NCBI GenBank assembly: GCA_002999035.1 | Contig: CP027241.1 | Span: forward strand, 306,001 to 370,000 | DNA length: 64,000 bases | Direction of reading: 5' to 3' | From: Lachnospiraceae bacterium oral taxon 500 | GTDB taxonomy: Bacteria; Bacillota; Clostridia; Lachnospirales; Vallitaleaceae | Shown: positions 1 to 8,316 of the stretch, piece by piece | How positions within the stretch are numbered: position 1 is the first letter of the stretch | How the letters are laid out: every line of letters begins with the position of its first letter | Notes under the pieces: generated by a model | What the model saw: only the letters and a program-made list of their open reading frames with translations | What the model was told of the DNA's origin: nothing | Databases searched by the model: none | Made by a program: the position numbers and the translations under genes

Positions 1-588
1 CCGGTCAAAGAATTAGAAGCCGAGCGCGGTAAGCTCCGTGAGAAAATGAATGACGCTCTGGCCGCGGCCGAAGCAGCCGCTGCTCAAAACCGGCAAGCCC
101 CGAAAATCAATCTGAAAAATTTAAAAGTCGGACAATCCTATTTGGTTACTTCTTTTCAGCAAGTCGGCACTCTGCTCAGCCTGCCGGACGCTAACCGCAA
201 AGTCAAAGTCCAGTTAGGGATTATGACGGCCACAGTTGACGCGGCTGATTTGCGAATTGCCGCCCAAACCAAAGGTCAGACGCAAACGCCGGCCAGTCCC
301 CGTGCCGGTTACAGCGCCCAGCATACTGCCAAAAGCCTGAGTATCAGCAAGGACATTGACCTGCGCGGTTACAATGGGCTGGACGGCATCGAAGCGCTGG
401 ATAAGTATATTGATGATGTGTTCTTATCCAGTTTAAACGAATTGAATATTATTCACGGCAAAGGCACCGGTGCACTGCGCAGTCAGATACACCAGTTTTT
501 AAAACGTGACCCGCGGGTCAAATCCTACCGCTTAGGTGATATCAACGAAGGCGGCGCGGGCGTGACGGTGGTAACTTTGAAGAAATAA
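1..588 (+). CDS. mutS2: Endonuclease MutS2, C-terminal part (5' end outside window)
   Basis: The reading frame is open from base 1, so the gene starts left of the window and 195 C-terminal residues are seen. The end is an Smr domain, with the motif DLRG followed by a helix that reads GIEALDKYIDD, then HGKGTGALR, the nuclease signature. The charged segment before it (about residues 1-40) fits the coiled linker after the MutS-like ATPase, which is not in the window. MutS2 proteins suppress homologous recombination and act on collided ribosomes; which role applies here cannot be read. The gene converges with the GDSL hydrolase across a shared terminator. Confidence 0.93.
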   Translation, partial: PVKELEAERGKLREKMNDALAAAEAAAAQNRQAPKINLKNLKVGQSYLVTSFQQVGTLLSLPDANRKVKVQLGIMTATVDAADLRIAAQTKGQTQTPASPRAGYSAQHTAKSLSISKDIDLRGYNGLDGIEALDKYIDDVFLSSLNELNIIHGKGTGALRSQIHQFLKRDPRVKSYRLGDINEGGAGVTVVTLKK

Positions 589-645
589 AATCCCTTCATG
601 AGTTCATTTGTAATTTGCCGAAATGTGAAATATTTCTACTTGGAT

Positions 646-687
646 AAAAACAGCGGAACTGTTCGATTAAACAGTTCCGCTGTTTTT
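646..687. terminator. Bidirectional Rho-independent terminator
   Basis: A near-perfect inverted repeat (AACAGCGGAACTGTT and its complement) with a 6-base loop is flanked by A runs on the left and T runs on the right, so it can end both mutS2 (rightward) and the GDSL gene (leftward). Confidence 0.85.
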
Positions 688-748
688 ATCCGCTTCTAAA
701 ATTTGGTTGTATAATTTTTGCACTTTATATTTTATAAAGACTGTTTTC

Positions 749-1447
749 CTACCCGGCAGCTATATTCTTTTCTATCTCTTTCGCCAATATCTTAGCTGAT
801 TTTGAATTAAAATGAACCCCATCGACGCTTACTTTCAGTCCCCGAATTTGAGCAAACCAGTCCTTACTGAAAGGCAGCACGGTCATGATCACCGCGTCTG
901 CCACCCGGAACAGAAAGCCATATTTCCAGTTGTAAACTCGCCTGTCCCTATCCATTTGTTCTTTTTGCAGCTGATAAATGTCAATAAACGGGGATTCATA
1001 TTTTTCGGCTAATTCCTTAATCATTCCATTTCGTTTGATTAAGCGGCCTTGCGGAAAGTTCTGCAAATTAATAAACGGTAGGCCAAAAATAATCACTTTT
1101 TTATTTTCCCGGCATAAACATTTTAAAAGCCGGTCATATTCTTGATAAAATTCAGTATCTTCCTCAGTACATTTCTTAATCCAACAGCGCAGGCTCATCG
1201 GCAGAAACCAAAGCGGAGAAAGCGACCTTAAATACGGCAGCAGGATATCATTCGTGCCAATACCCAGAATATATACCGCATTATATTGAGGATTATCGAA
1301 CATTTTTTTCAGCCTGCCATATACACCTCTGACGGTATCTCCGTCTCTGCCCTGGTTAACCGCCTGAATTTCTTTCCCCAAAAAAGGAATATAGGAATAG
1401 CCTACATTTCCGGAAGTCAGGCTGTCGCCCAAGCAAATAATTTTCAT
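749..1447 (-). CDS. SGNH/GDSL-family hydrolase
   Basis: A 232-residue protein with the SGNH signature blocks: GDSLTSG near the N-terminus (catalytic Ser), GTNDIL in the middle (Asn block) and DGVHFN near the end (catalytic Asp-x-x-His). Members hydrolyse esters of lipids, acylated sugars or peptidoglycan substituents; the substrate cannot be told. No signal peptide is evident, so it is probably cytoplasmic. The start at 1447 is chosen over an upstream in-frame start at 1480 because AAAGGGG lies 7 bases before it and the family motif follows at once. It stands alone between a convergent and a divergent gene. Confidence 0.85.
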   Translation of the reverse strand: MKIICLGDSLTSGNVGYSYIPFLGKEIQAVNQGRDGDTVRGVYGRLKKMFDNPQYNAVYILGIGTNDILLPYLRSLSPLWFLPMSLRCWIKKCTEEDTEFYQEYDRLLKCLCRENKKVIIFGLPFINLQNFPQGRLIKRNGMIKELAEKYESPFIDIYQLQKEQMDRDRRVYNWKYGFLFRVADAVIMTVLPFSKDWFAQIRGLKVSVDGVHFNSKSAKILAKEIEKNIAAG

Positions 1448-1560
1448 GGCACTATTCCCCTTTCCATAACAAAAAAGCATTCTTTTTTCGTTTTTTCTTC
1501 GATTTGATTATCTCTTTTTATTTATCAATATGTTTCCTAATTTATTTGTCGATATAAATA

Positions 1561-1588
1561 TTGACATTTTTTCTTTCTTTTATATAAT
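1561..1588 (+). promoter_or_regulatory. Sigma-A type promoter for the antitoxin gene
   Basis: TTGACA at 1561-1566 and TATAAT at 1583-1588, 16 bases apart, both perfect consensus. This leaves a leader of about 85 bases before the Shine-Dalgarno AAGGAGG at 1666-1672. Confidence 0.75.
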
Positions 1589-1680
1589 AAACTTAACGAT
1601 AATAATCACTTTTTAGGTTCACTCTGTTTAATCCATTGAACTAAAATTGCTCACCAGCTCAACCGAAGGAGGTTTTTGAT

Positions 1681-2010
1681 ATGAATGAAACATCTGTTAT
1701 CCATGCCATGCGTTCCATTGTGCCAATTACCAGATTTAATAAAGGAGAAGCCAGCCGGATTTTTGATGAAGTCGCCGCCAGCGGAACAAAAGTAGTAATG
1801 AAAAACAACCGGCCGGCTTGTGTCTTGATGTCCCCTGACCGGTACGAAACCTTAATCGAGGCATTAACCGATTATCTGGAGCGGGAAGAAGCCGACCGGC
1901 GAATGACTCACTACAACTCTGCCGACTCGCTTTCCCAAGAAGAAATGATGGTTTCTCTGGGAATCCGTCCGCAGGAACTTGATGACATTGATGTTGAAAT
2001 TGAAGAATAA
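1681..2010 (+). CDS. Type II antitoxin, Phd/YefM family
   Basis: A 109-residue protein whose first 55 residues match the Phd/YefM DNA-binding fold: a PITRFNKGEASRIF stretch, then KVVMKNNRPACVLMSPDRY, the strand-turn-strand typical of the family. The C-terminal half is acidic (EREEADRR, ending DDIDVEIEE), as in toxin-neutralising tails. Antitoxins of this family bind their own promoter and the cognate RelE/ParE-type toxin. An excellent ribosome site (AAGGAGG, 8 bases before ATG) and a consensus promoter precede it. The toxin gene begins 4 bases after its stop but is broken, so this is probably an orphan antitoxin. Confidence 0.88.
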   Translation: MNETSVIHAMRSIVPITRFNKGEASRIFDEVAASGTKVVMKNNRPACVLMSPDRYETLIEALTDYLEREEADRRMTHYNSADSLSQEEMMVSLGIRPQELDDIDVEIEE

Positions 2011-2014
2011 AGCT

Positions 2015-2173
2015 ATGGCTTATAAGATTGAATATATCAAAGAAGCACAACGTGATTTAAAAAATTTAGATCCCTACACAGCCGCCGCATCAAGGGCTTG
2101 CTTTAAAATTATTATTATTTCAACTTCCGATATGCCCCGAAATAGAACCAACTCGGCAAAATCAGACCTTTGA
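2015..2173 (+). pseudogene. Truncated RelE/ParE-type toxin remnant
   Basis: The ATG at 2015 starts a frame reading MAYKIEYIKEAQRDLKNLD, the N-terminal strand and helix typical of RelE-like toxins (about 90 residues when intact). Homology appears to stop near 2085-2100; the rest is a short low-quality tail that runs into the 3' end of the convergent MATE gene (from 2115). The catalytic C-terminal part is therefore missing. The spacing of 4 bases after the antitoxin stop is the normal operon arrangement. A deletion that brought in the MATE-side sequence is the likely cause. An alternative is a sequencing or assembly error. Confidence 0.7.
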
Positions 2174-3455
2174 CCACGCTGGAAATCGTCATGCTCCACC
2201 ACACTCCGTCTAAACCCATAAACGAAGCCAAAAGCATGGCCAGCGGAATCCGCATGCCGGTAAAAACAATGCCGACAATCGAGGGCGGCAGCGTCCGCCC
2301 CAGTCCGTTAAAACCGCCGGCCGTAATAATTTCCGCACTCATAAACATTTGACAAACACTCATAATCCGCATACAGTGAATCCCCATTTCCAGCACTTCC
2401 GGCTCATAAAAAAAGGGAGCCAGTAAAATATGCGGAAACAAAGCCAAAAGTACGGTCGAAAGCACACCAATCGCCGTTCCCTTGCTAACCGCACTGCGAT
2501 AGCTGGCTTTGACCCGCTCATTTTTCTGCGCCCCATAATTTTGGCCGACATACGCCGTCAGCGCCGTTCCAAAGCCTTGCGCACTCCGCCAGGAAATGGC
2601 TTCTATCTGGGCAGTTACTTTCTGGACCGCAATTGCCGCCGCCCCCCAAACTGTAATAATCCGAGCCAGCGCCACAGAAATCAAAGTAAATAAAACTCCC
2701 TGTACCGCTGCCGGAGCACCGATCAGAAACACCCGCCGCCACCGGTTCCACCTGATTTGCAGAATCGGAATCCGGGAAAATTCATCTTTATTCCGCAGCA
2801 TAAAAATTACAAAGCAGACACTGACTGTCATTTGGGCAATCACCGTTGCCAAAGCTGCCCCCTCAACTCCCATCTTCGGCAGCCCCAGCCAGCCGAAAAT
2901 CAAAATCGGGTCTAAAATCATATTGACCACCAGTCCCGCCGTATTAAAATAAAAAGGAAGCTTGCTTTGCCCATGGGCATTGAATGTTCCGGTAAAAACC
3001 GGGTTTAAAAAGGCAAAAATCAGCCCAAAAACGATAATTTTTAAGTACTGGCCGGCCATTTGCACCACATCGGTCTCCCTAATCTGAAAAATATTCAGCA
3101 GCCAGCCGCTGTTCAGATAAACAAAAAAGCTGTAGAGCAGCCCCATAACAATACTCATCTGCAAAACCGCAGCGATATAGCCCCGCCGATTTTCTTCATT
3201 TTTTTGACCGATTGACCGGGCAATCAAAGCCTCGGCGCCGATTCGGGGAATCGTCACCAGCCCCATCATTAACCACGGGAAATAACCGGCCGTCCCGACC
3301 GCCGCTACTTCCTTGCTGCTCAGATTGCCAATCCAAAACATATCCGTCAGATTATAAGCCATCTCCAAAAAAGAGGTGGCCATAATCGGAATCGCCAAGC
3401 GAATCAATCCCTTGGATATATTGCCCTCTAAGATTTCCTGCCCTTGTGCTTTCAT
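2115..3455 (-). CDS. MATE family multidrug exporter
   Basis: A 446-residue, strongly hydrophobic protein with about 12 membrane segments in two homologous halves. The N-terminal pattern ILEGNISKGLIRLAIPIM, the following LTDMFWIG and the repeated G-rich loops are typical of MATE/NorM proteins, which expel cationic drugs or metabolites with Na+ or H+. The start at 3455 has AAGGAC 7 bases upstream; a longer frame to 3494 lacks a good ribosome site. It lies downstream of the Nudix gene on the same strand, 17 bases after it. No substrate can be inferred. Confidence 0.9.
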   Translation of the reverse strand: MKAQGQEILEGNISKGLIRLAIPIMATSFLEMAYNLTDMFWIGNLSSKEVAAVGTAGYFPWLMMGLVTIPRIGAEALIARSIGQKNEENRRGYIAAVLQMSIVMGLLYSFFVYLNSGWLLNIFQIRETDVVQMAGQYLKIIVFGLIFAFLNPVFTGTFNAHGQSKLPFYFNTAGLVVNMILDPILIFGWLGLPKMGVEGAALATVIAQMTVSVCFVIFMLRNKDEFSRIPILQIRWNRWRRVFLIGAPAAVQGVLFTLISVALARIITVWGAAAIAVQKVTAQIEAISWRSAQGFGTALTAYVGQNYGAQKNERVKASYRSAVSKGTAIGVLSTVLLALFPHILLAPFFYEPEVLEMGIHCMRIMSVCQMFMSAEIITAGGFNGLGRTLPPSIVGIVFTGMRIPLAMLLASFMGLDGVWWSMTISSVVKGLILPSWFYFGAYRKLK

Positions 3456-3472
3456 CGCTTTGTCCTTAATAA

Positions 3473-3925
3473 CTAAACAGTTTCTGAACGCCATTCATCG
3501 GCATCCTGATCATGCCAGTAAAAAATCTCAGTTACATCTTCATTTTCAAAAACTTCCAGCATCTGCTCAAAGCTTCTGGCCATCCGGTATTGGCACAATT
3601 CCTGCCGGTTGACCCAAAAAACCTCGCCCTCCTCCGAAGACCGCAGCTCCCCGCGAAAACTGTCCGTTTTATATAAAAAAACGACATAGCGATAGTCCTT
3701 ATCCCGATCGGTAAATTGCTTCAGCCCGCAAAACTGCAAATCCCAGACATCCAGCCCGGTTTCCTCTTTGACCTCCCGAATCGCAGACAACATAAATGAC
3801 TCCTCCGGCTCAACATGTCCGCCCGGAAAAGTCACCCCCGGCCATTTGGGATCCTTTCGATCCTGCACCAGAACCTTATCGCCATCATAAATCATACACA
3901 TATTCGTAAAAATCGCTTTTTCCAT
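3473..3925 (-). CDS. Nudix hydrolase (MutT/8-oxo-dGTP diphosphatase type)
   Basis: A 150-residue protein carrying an intact Nudix box: GGHVEPEESF then REVKEETGLDV, with the REVKEE metal-binding glutamates. These enzymes hydrolyse nucleoside diphosphates linked to another moiety. The short length and an N-terminus beginning MEKAIFTNMCMIYDG resemble 8-oxo-dGTP diphosphatases of Gram-positive bacteria, but Nudix substrates are hard to predict. AGAGGAG lies 13 bases before the ATG, rather far. It is probably cotranscribed with the MATE gene. Confidence 0.88.
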   Translation of the reverse strand: MEKAIFTNMCMIYDGDKVLVQDRKDPKWPGVTFPGGHVEPEESFMLSAIREVKEETGLDVWDLQFCGLKQFTDRDKDYRYVVFLYKTDSFRGELRSSEEGEVFWVNRQELCQYRMARSFEQMLEVFENEDVTEIFYWHDQDADEWRSETV

Positions 3926-4082
3926 TTTCTATCCCACGCTCCTCTTTAAAATGCCGGAGCTCATCGCCCCGTTTCCGGCTAAACACCTAACCCTGACCGT
4001 TTTCCTATATTCCTGTCAAAGCTGCCAGGATTCTGTTAAATGATTGTCAGCGCACAACAAGCCCTGTCGAAGCACTGTATGC

Positions 4083-4160
4083 TTTTTCGCAGACGCGCGA
4101 CCGTCCGGCCTAAAAAGACTGTTCTGCGAAACCGGGCAAGTTCCGTTGACAAAAATAAAT
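4083..4160. repeat. Copy of dispersed intergenic element
   Basis: Contains GCCTAAAAAGACTGTTCTGCG followed by a degenerate CAAGTTCCGTTGAC end, matching elements near 6,600, 38,570 and 56,120. It lies just past the trmL stop and may end leftward transcription. The rest of the 259-base gap holds nothing I recognise. Confidence 0.45.
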
Positions 4161-4184
4161 CTTACTTAATTGTTCCTCTAAGCA

Positions 4185-4673
4185 TTACCAATGCAGCCGA
4201 TGAAGCTGGCCTGCCGTTTCCAAGTCCCAAAAATCATTTTGCCGCAGTGCCTCATACACCACAATCGCTACCGAATTCGACAAATTCAGTGAGCGATACC
4301 CAGCCCGCATCGGAATTCGAACACAGTTTTGCGGCGCCCGAATCAGAATCTCCTCAGGAATCCCCTTGCTTTCCTTGCCGAACATAATATAGCAGTCCCG
4401 GTCATAGCTAATATCGGTATATTTTTTCTCCGCCTTCGTCGTCGCCATGATTACCGGCGGATTATCATTTTGCCGTAAAAAATCATCGTAATTTTCATAA
4501 ACCTTCAGCTCCAAATCCTTCCAGTAATCCAGCCCCGCCCGCCGGACCGCCTTTTCGGAAATATCAAAGCCCAGCGGTTTGATTAAATGCAGGCTCAACC
4601 CCGTTGCCACGCAGGTCCGGCCGATATTGCCGGTATTATCCGGAATCTCCGGCTCCAATAAAACAATGTTCAT
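4185..4673 (-). CDS. trmL: tRNA (cytidine(34)-2'-O)-methyltransferase TrmL
   Basis: A 162-residue SPOUT-class methyltransferase. The start MNIVLLEPEIPDNTGNIGR, the middle motif MFGKESKGIPEE and the knot-forming IPMRAGYRSLNLSNS near the C-terminus are diagnostic of TrmL/YibK. The enzyme uses S-adenosylmethionine to 2'-O-methylate the wobble nucleotide of tRNA-Leu isoacceptors. The start at 4673 follows AAGGGAG by 5 bases; the 18 upstream in-frame residues are not conserved and have no ribosome site. It is followed leftward by a terminator-like repeat and then the Nudix gene. Confidence 0.92.
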   Translation of the reverse strand: MNIVLLEPEIPDNTGNIGRTCVATGLSLHLIKPLGFDISEKAVRRAGLDYWKDLELKVYENYDDFLRQNDNPPVIMATTKAEKKYTDISYDRDCYIMFGKESKGIPEEILIRAPQNCVRIPMRAGYRSLNLSNSVAIVVYEALRQNDFWDLETAGQLHRLHW

Positions 4674-4775
4674 CATGTCTCCCTTAATCCTATTTTTCCG
4701 AACTCCCGCCATCCGTAACATCACCAAACGGCGGCATTTCGCTGACCGCCGTTTGATGGGAAGCTGCGCTTTCTT

Positions 4776-5954
4776 CTAAACCGATTTTTTCGGTTTTAAA
4801 TTATATTTTTCCACAAACTTGCCGATCCGCTGCACCGCAATTTTCAGTTCATCAATGCTGTAAGCATACGAGCAGCGGATAAAACCCTCGCCGCTGTCAC
4901 CGAATGCATTGCCGGGAACAACTGCCACCTTTTGCTCCTCCAATAATTTCAGGGCAAATTCCTCACTGGTCAGTCCCGTTTCCTGAATCGACGGAAAAAC
5001 ATAAAAAGCTCCCTCCGGCTCAAAGCAGGCCAATCCCATTTCCCGGAAAGACTGCACCAAAAAGCGCCGCCTCTGATTATAGGCCTCCTTCATTTTCTCA
5101 ATATCCGCATCGCCGTTGCGAGCCGCTTCCACCCCGGCATACTGGCTGACGGTCGGCGAACACATAATGGCGTATTGGTGGATTTTCTTGGCTACCGCCG
5201 TAATTCCTGCTGGCGCTAAGGTATAACCCAGCCGCCAGCCGGTCATGGCATAAGCCTTGGAAAAGCCGTTAATCACAATTGTCCGCTCTTTCATGCCCGG
5301 CAGCGCCGCAATTGAAAAGTGCTTGCCCGCATAGGTCAGCTCGGCGTAAATCTCATCGGAAATGACATACAGGTCATGCTCTTTGATCACCTCTGCGACT
5401 TCTTCCAATTCTTTGCGGGTCATAATCGCACCAGTCGGGTTATTGGGAAAGGACAAAATAATCCCTTTGGTTTTAGGCGTAATCTTCTCCCGAATCTCGG
5501 CCGCTGTGATTTTAAAATTATTTTCCTCTTTGGTGGCAATCGGCACCGGAACAGCTCCGGTCATCGCCGTACAAGGCTGATAGCAAACAAACGACGGCTC
5601 GACTACCAAAAACTCATCGCCGGGATTCAGCAGCGTCCGCAGCATGATATCCAGCCCCTCACTGCCGCCGACCGTAACCAGACATTCGCTTTCCGGGTCA
5701 TACTCCAAGCCAAAGCGACGTTTTTGATAATTACAGATTTCCTCACGCAGTTCAGCCAGCCCGGCATTAGCCGTATAAAAGGTATATCCGCTCTCTAAGG
5801 CGGCAATGCCCTCCTCACGGATATGCCACGGCGTTTCAAAGTCCGGTTCGCCCACACCCAGACTGATGGCATCTTTCATTTGCAGAACAATATCAAAAAA
5901 CTTTCGGATACCCGATGGTTTCATATGCAGTGCAGTTTGATTTAATTCTTTCAT
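4776..5954 (-). CDS. Class I/II aminotransferase, AlaT/PatA type
   Basis: A 392-residue fold-type I PLP enzyme. Visible motifs are LGVGEPDFETP, the SFPNNPTGA aspartate/asparagine loop, VISDEIYAEL and the PLP-binding lysine in NGFSKAYAMTGWR (about K233), followed by the substrate-carboxylate Arg in GFIRCSYA. Such enzymes transfer amino groups between alanine, aspartate or aromatic residues and 2-oxoglutarate. Its ATG overlaps the stop of the Lrp-type gene by one base, so the two are translationally coupled. The same pair occurs in Bacillus subtilis as alaR-alaT, which favours alanine transaminase, but specificity is inferred. Confidence 0.88.
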   Translation of the reverse strand: MKELNQTALHMKPSGIRKFFDIVLQMKDAISLGVGEPDFETPWHIREEGIAALESGYTFYTANAGLAELREEICNYQKRRFGLEYDPESECLVTVGGSEGLDIMLRTLLNPGDEFLVVEPSFVCYQPCTAMTGAVPVPIATKEENNFKITAAEIREKITPKTKGIILSFPNNPTGAIMTRKELEEVAEVIKEHDLYVISDEIYAELTYAGKHFSIAALPGMKERTIVINGFSKAYAMTGWRLGYTLAPAGITAVAKKIHQYAIMCSPTVSQYAGVEAARNGDADIEKMKEAYNQRRRFLVQSFREMGLACFEPEGAFYVFPSIQETGLTSEEFALKLLEEQKVAVVPGNAFGDSGEGFIRCSYAYSIDELKIAVQRIGKFVEKYNLKPKKSV

Positions 5955-6475
5955 TATAGTGTTACCGCCATTCTGCCGCCTTTTTGATCCGGCTCAAGTA
6001 CCGTTCCGTAGTCCTTGTAGCGCTTTAAAATCAGATGTGTGGCCGTCGCCGTCACCGAATCAAGTGGTGCCAAACGTTTCGCTACAAACATCGCCACTTC
6101 TTTCATGGTTGTACCCTCAACAATCACCGTAAAATCATAGCCGCCCGACATCAAATACACCGAGCGCACTTCATCAAAGCGGTAAATCCGCTCGGCAATC
6201 TTATCAAAGCCCTTGCCCCGCTGCGGCGTAACGCTGACCTGAATTAAGGCCGTCACCCGCTCGCTGGAGGTTTTTTCCCAGTCAATCAGGGTATGATAAC
6301 CGCAAATCACCTTTTTCTTTTCCATTTCCGTCAGCTGTGCGGCAATATCATCCTCATTTTCCGCCAGCATTTCCGCCAAATCCTTGACGCTCCGTCTGGC
6401 GTCATTTTCCAAAATATTGAGCAGCTCAATCTGCTTATCAAACTTCTTTTTTCTGGTAGTTTTCTTTGCTTCCAT
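5954..6475 (-). CDS. Lrp/AsnC family transcriptional regulator
   Basis: A 173-residue protein with an N-terminal winged helix (about residues 15-65; RRSVKDLAEMLAENEDDI then KKKVICGYHTLID) and a C-terminal RAM ligand-binding domain with the VRSVYLMSGGYDFTVIVEG core. The first 12 residues are very basic. Lrp family members sense amino acids and control adjacent amino-acid metabolism genes. Being cotranscribed with the downstream aminotransferase, it most likely regulates that gene and itself. AGGGAGG lies 7 bases before the ATG. No clear operator dyad was found upstream. Confidence 0.88.
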   Translation of the reverse strand: MEAKKTTRKKKFDKQIELLNILENDARRSVKDLAEMLAENEDDIAAQLTEMEKKKVICGYHTLIDWEKTSSERVTALIQVSVTPQRGKGFDKIAERIYRFDEVRSVYLMSGGYDFTVIVEGTTMKEVAMFVAKRLAPLDSVTATATHLILKRYKDYGTVLEPDQKGGRMAVTL

Positions 6476-6511
6476 TTAAAGCCTCCCTAATTTTAACTTT
6501 CATCTGCGACA

Positions 6512-6642
6512 TAACTCAATTTTTTCCGCCCTTGTTTCCCATCCAGCCAAACAGCCTAGGAATAAACACAAATAAGACATTTCACGAGCAAATAAATAAA
6601 AAAGAGTATTCCAGTTTTGCAGAACACGGGAAAGTTGAGTAA
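6512..6642. repeat. Copy of dispersed element with imperfect terminal inverted repeats
   Basis: The left end reads AACTCAATTTTTTCC and the right end GGGAAAGTTGAGTAAG, an imperfect inverted pair. The right half has TTTTGCAGAACACGGGAAAGTTGAG, nearly the same as the copy at 38,575-38,600. It fills most of the 238-base gap between the HypE-like gene and the Lrp gene. Confidence 0.5.
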
Positions 6643-6713
6643 GTCCTATAAAAATATTTTTATCGTTTCCGCATCCGGTTCATCTCTATGAAATTCCATA
6701 AAATAAGATAAAC

Positions 6714-7721
6714 TTACAGCACCTTATAAATTTCATCGGCCGCCGGCGGTAAAATGGCTTGCCGGATACCGGCATAGCAGGCCACTCTCTCTTTGGACGG
6801 CAAAAGCCGGCCGATTACCTTAGCCGGAATCTCGGCGGCTGTCAGCGCTTCTACTAAATCCCCGCCGTTTTCGGCAATCATCAGCATCGCCCCACTGCTG
6901 ATGAGTTTATACGGATTGATATCAAAAAATTCACTAATTTCAATCGTTTCCCGAAGAATCGGCACGGCCGTCAAATCGGCCTCAAGCCCCATATCGGCTT
7001 TAGCCGCCAATTCCCATAGCGCACCCAGCACGCCGCCCTCAGTGATATCATGCATCGCTTTTAACCCGGCCGCATCACAGTTCATCGCTGTTTGGGACTC
7101 CGGCAACACCGATAAAAACCGATCCAGTGTCTGCGCCCGCCGGATAAAGTCAGTGCCAAAACGACCGCTTAGCTCAGCTGCCTTCGCTTTGGCCAAAATC
7201 GCTGTGCCCTCTAAGCCGGCGTACTTAGTCATCACAATACTGTCGCCCGCCTGCATGGTCTTATGCAGCAGGGCTTTCTCTTTTCTGATCTTGCCTACCC
7301 CGGCAATCGACACCACCGCCCGGCTAACCGCGTCCGTTACCTCGGTATGTCCGCCCAAAATCGCCAAATCCTGCGCCGCCGCCGTCTGCCGCAGCTCCAT
7401 AAAAATTTGCTCCAGCCGGCTCTCTGGATAATTCGGCGGCAAAAGAATCGTTGCCATCAGCCCGATCGGTGCAGCTCCCGCCGCCGCCAAATCGTTAAGC
7501 GTCACATGAACGGCCAAATAGCCGATATTTTCCTCCGTCGCCGTAATCGGATCCGTCGATAAAATCAGGATTTCTCCGGCCGCCAACTCGACCGCCGCGC
7601 AATCCTCGCCCAGTCCGGGGCCTTGCAGCACTTCCGGCCGCTCCGCCGCCGGCGCGGAAAAGACCCAGCGGCTTAATAATTTTTCCGGCACTTTACCAAT
7701 TGTTAAATAATTATCTTCCAT
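6714..7721 (-). CDS. AIR synthase-related protein, HypE-like
   Basis: A 335-residue protein of the PurM/HypE/ThiL/SelD superfamily. The N-terminal half has GPGLGEDCAAVE followed by LSTDPITATEE, the usual Asp-rich ATP/Mg site, then GGHTEVTDAV, typical of HypE. The C-terminal half carries HDITEGGVLGALWELA. Unlike true HypE, the end is not the PRIC cysteine tail needed for hydrogenase cyanide-ligand synthesis (it ends DEIYKVL), and no other hyp genes are nearby, so the role is unknown. Its start directly abuts the stop of the SLH protein gene. Confidence 0.82.
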   Translation of the reverse strand: MEDNYLTIGKVPEKLLSRWVFSAPAAERPEVLQGPGLGEDCAAVELAAGEILILSTDPITATEENIGYLAVHVTLNDLAAAGAAPIGLMATILLPPNYPESRLEQIFMELRQTAAAQDLAILGGHTEVTDAVSRAVVSIAGVGKIRKEKALLHKTMQAGDSIVMTKYAGLEGTAILAKAKAAELSGRFGTDFIRRAQTLDRFLSVLPESQTAMNCDAAGLKAMHDITEGGVLGALWELAAKADMGLEADLTAVPILRETIEISEFFDINPYKLISSGAMLMIAENGGDLVEALTAAEIPAKVIGRLLPSKERVACYAGIRQAILPPAADEIYKVL

Positions 7722-8288
7722 TTATTTTTTCACCAAAATCGTATCCCAAACAATCAGCGCCATTTCTCCCCGGGTAATAATCTTATCCATCGGCGTATTC
7801 CCGCCGGCCGGAACAATGCCCAGTTCCTTTGCCTTAGCGATATAATTTTCCGGCCAGTTCAGCTCCGGGTTTAAATTGTCCTTTTGCCCCAAGGCATTGA
7901 CCATAATCGTCAGCACCTCAGCATAGCTGATTTTATTCTCCGGCGCAAAGCTCCCGTCGGAATAACCTTGAATAATGCCGATTTGATAGGCTTTTTGAAT
8001 ATAATTCCAGCCCCAGTGCCGGCTGGAAAGATCGGAAAAAGCCTTCGTTTCCGGATTAACTACCGGGCTTTCCGTTAAAATCCGAACCATAATCGTCGCC
8101 ACCTCGGCTCTGGTGATATTATTTTCCAGGTGCAAAGAACCATCGCCGCTGCCTTTTAAGACCCCTAATGTCCGCAGCTGATTGCCGGCATAAACCTGCG
8201 CCGTCGGTGTTGCCGCCGAAATCTGCCCCCCTGTCCAAAAAATCAACAGCACTATCGCAATACTGCAAATCAAAGCTCTTTTCTTCAA
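7722..8288 (-). CDS. Secreted protein made of three SLH repeats
   Basis: A 188-residue protein with a clear signal peptide (basic MKKR, hydrophobic core, cleavage near ISA-ATP). The mature part is three S-layer homology repeats: a first with LGVLKGSGDGSLHLENNITRAEV broken over two strands, a second with IGIIQGYSDGSF and ISYAEV, and a third with LGIVPAGGNTPMDKIITRGEM. SLH domains anchor proteins to pyruvylated secondary cell-wall polymer. There is no other domain, so it may be an adaptor or surface protein. The stop abuts the start of the HypE-like gene with no gap. Confidence 0.88.
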   Translation of the reverse strand: MKKRALICSIAIVLLIFWTGGQISAATPTAQVYAGNQLRTLGVLKGSGDGSLHLENNITRAEVATIMVRILTESPVVNPETKAFSDLSSRHWGWNYIQKAYQIGIIQGYSDGSFAPENKISYAEVLTIMVNALGQKDNLNPELNWPENYIAKAKELGIVPAGGNTPMDKIITRGEMALIVWDTILVKK

Positions 8289-8316
8289 ATCTTCAACCTT
8301 CTTTCTTGAAATTCCC

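Noticed and set aside
6793..7431. Long plus-strand open frame of 212 codons inside the HypE-like gene
   Set aside because: It is antisense to a gene with clear family motifs and has no ribosome site; the openness follows from GC-rich codons.
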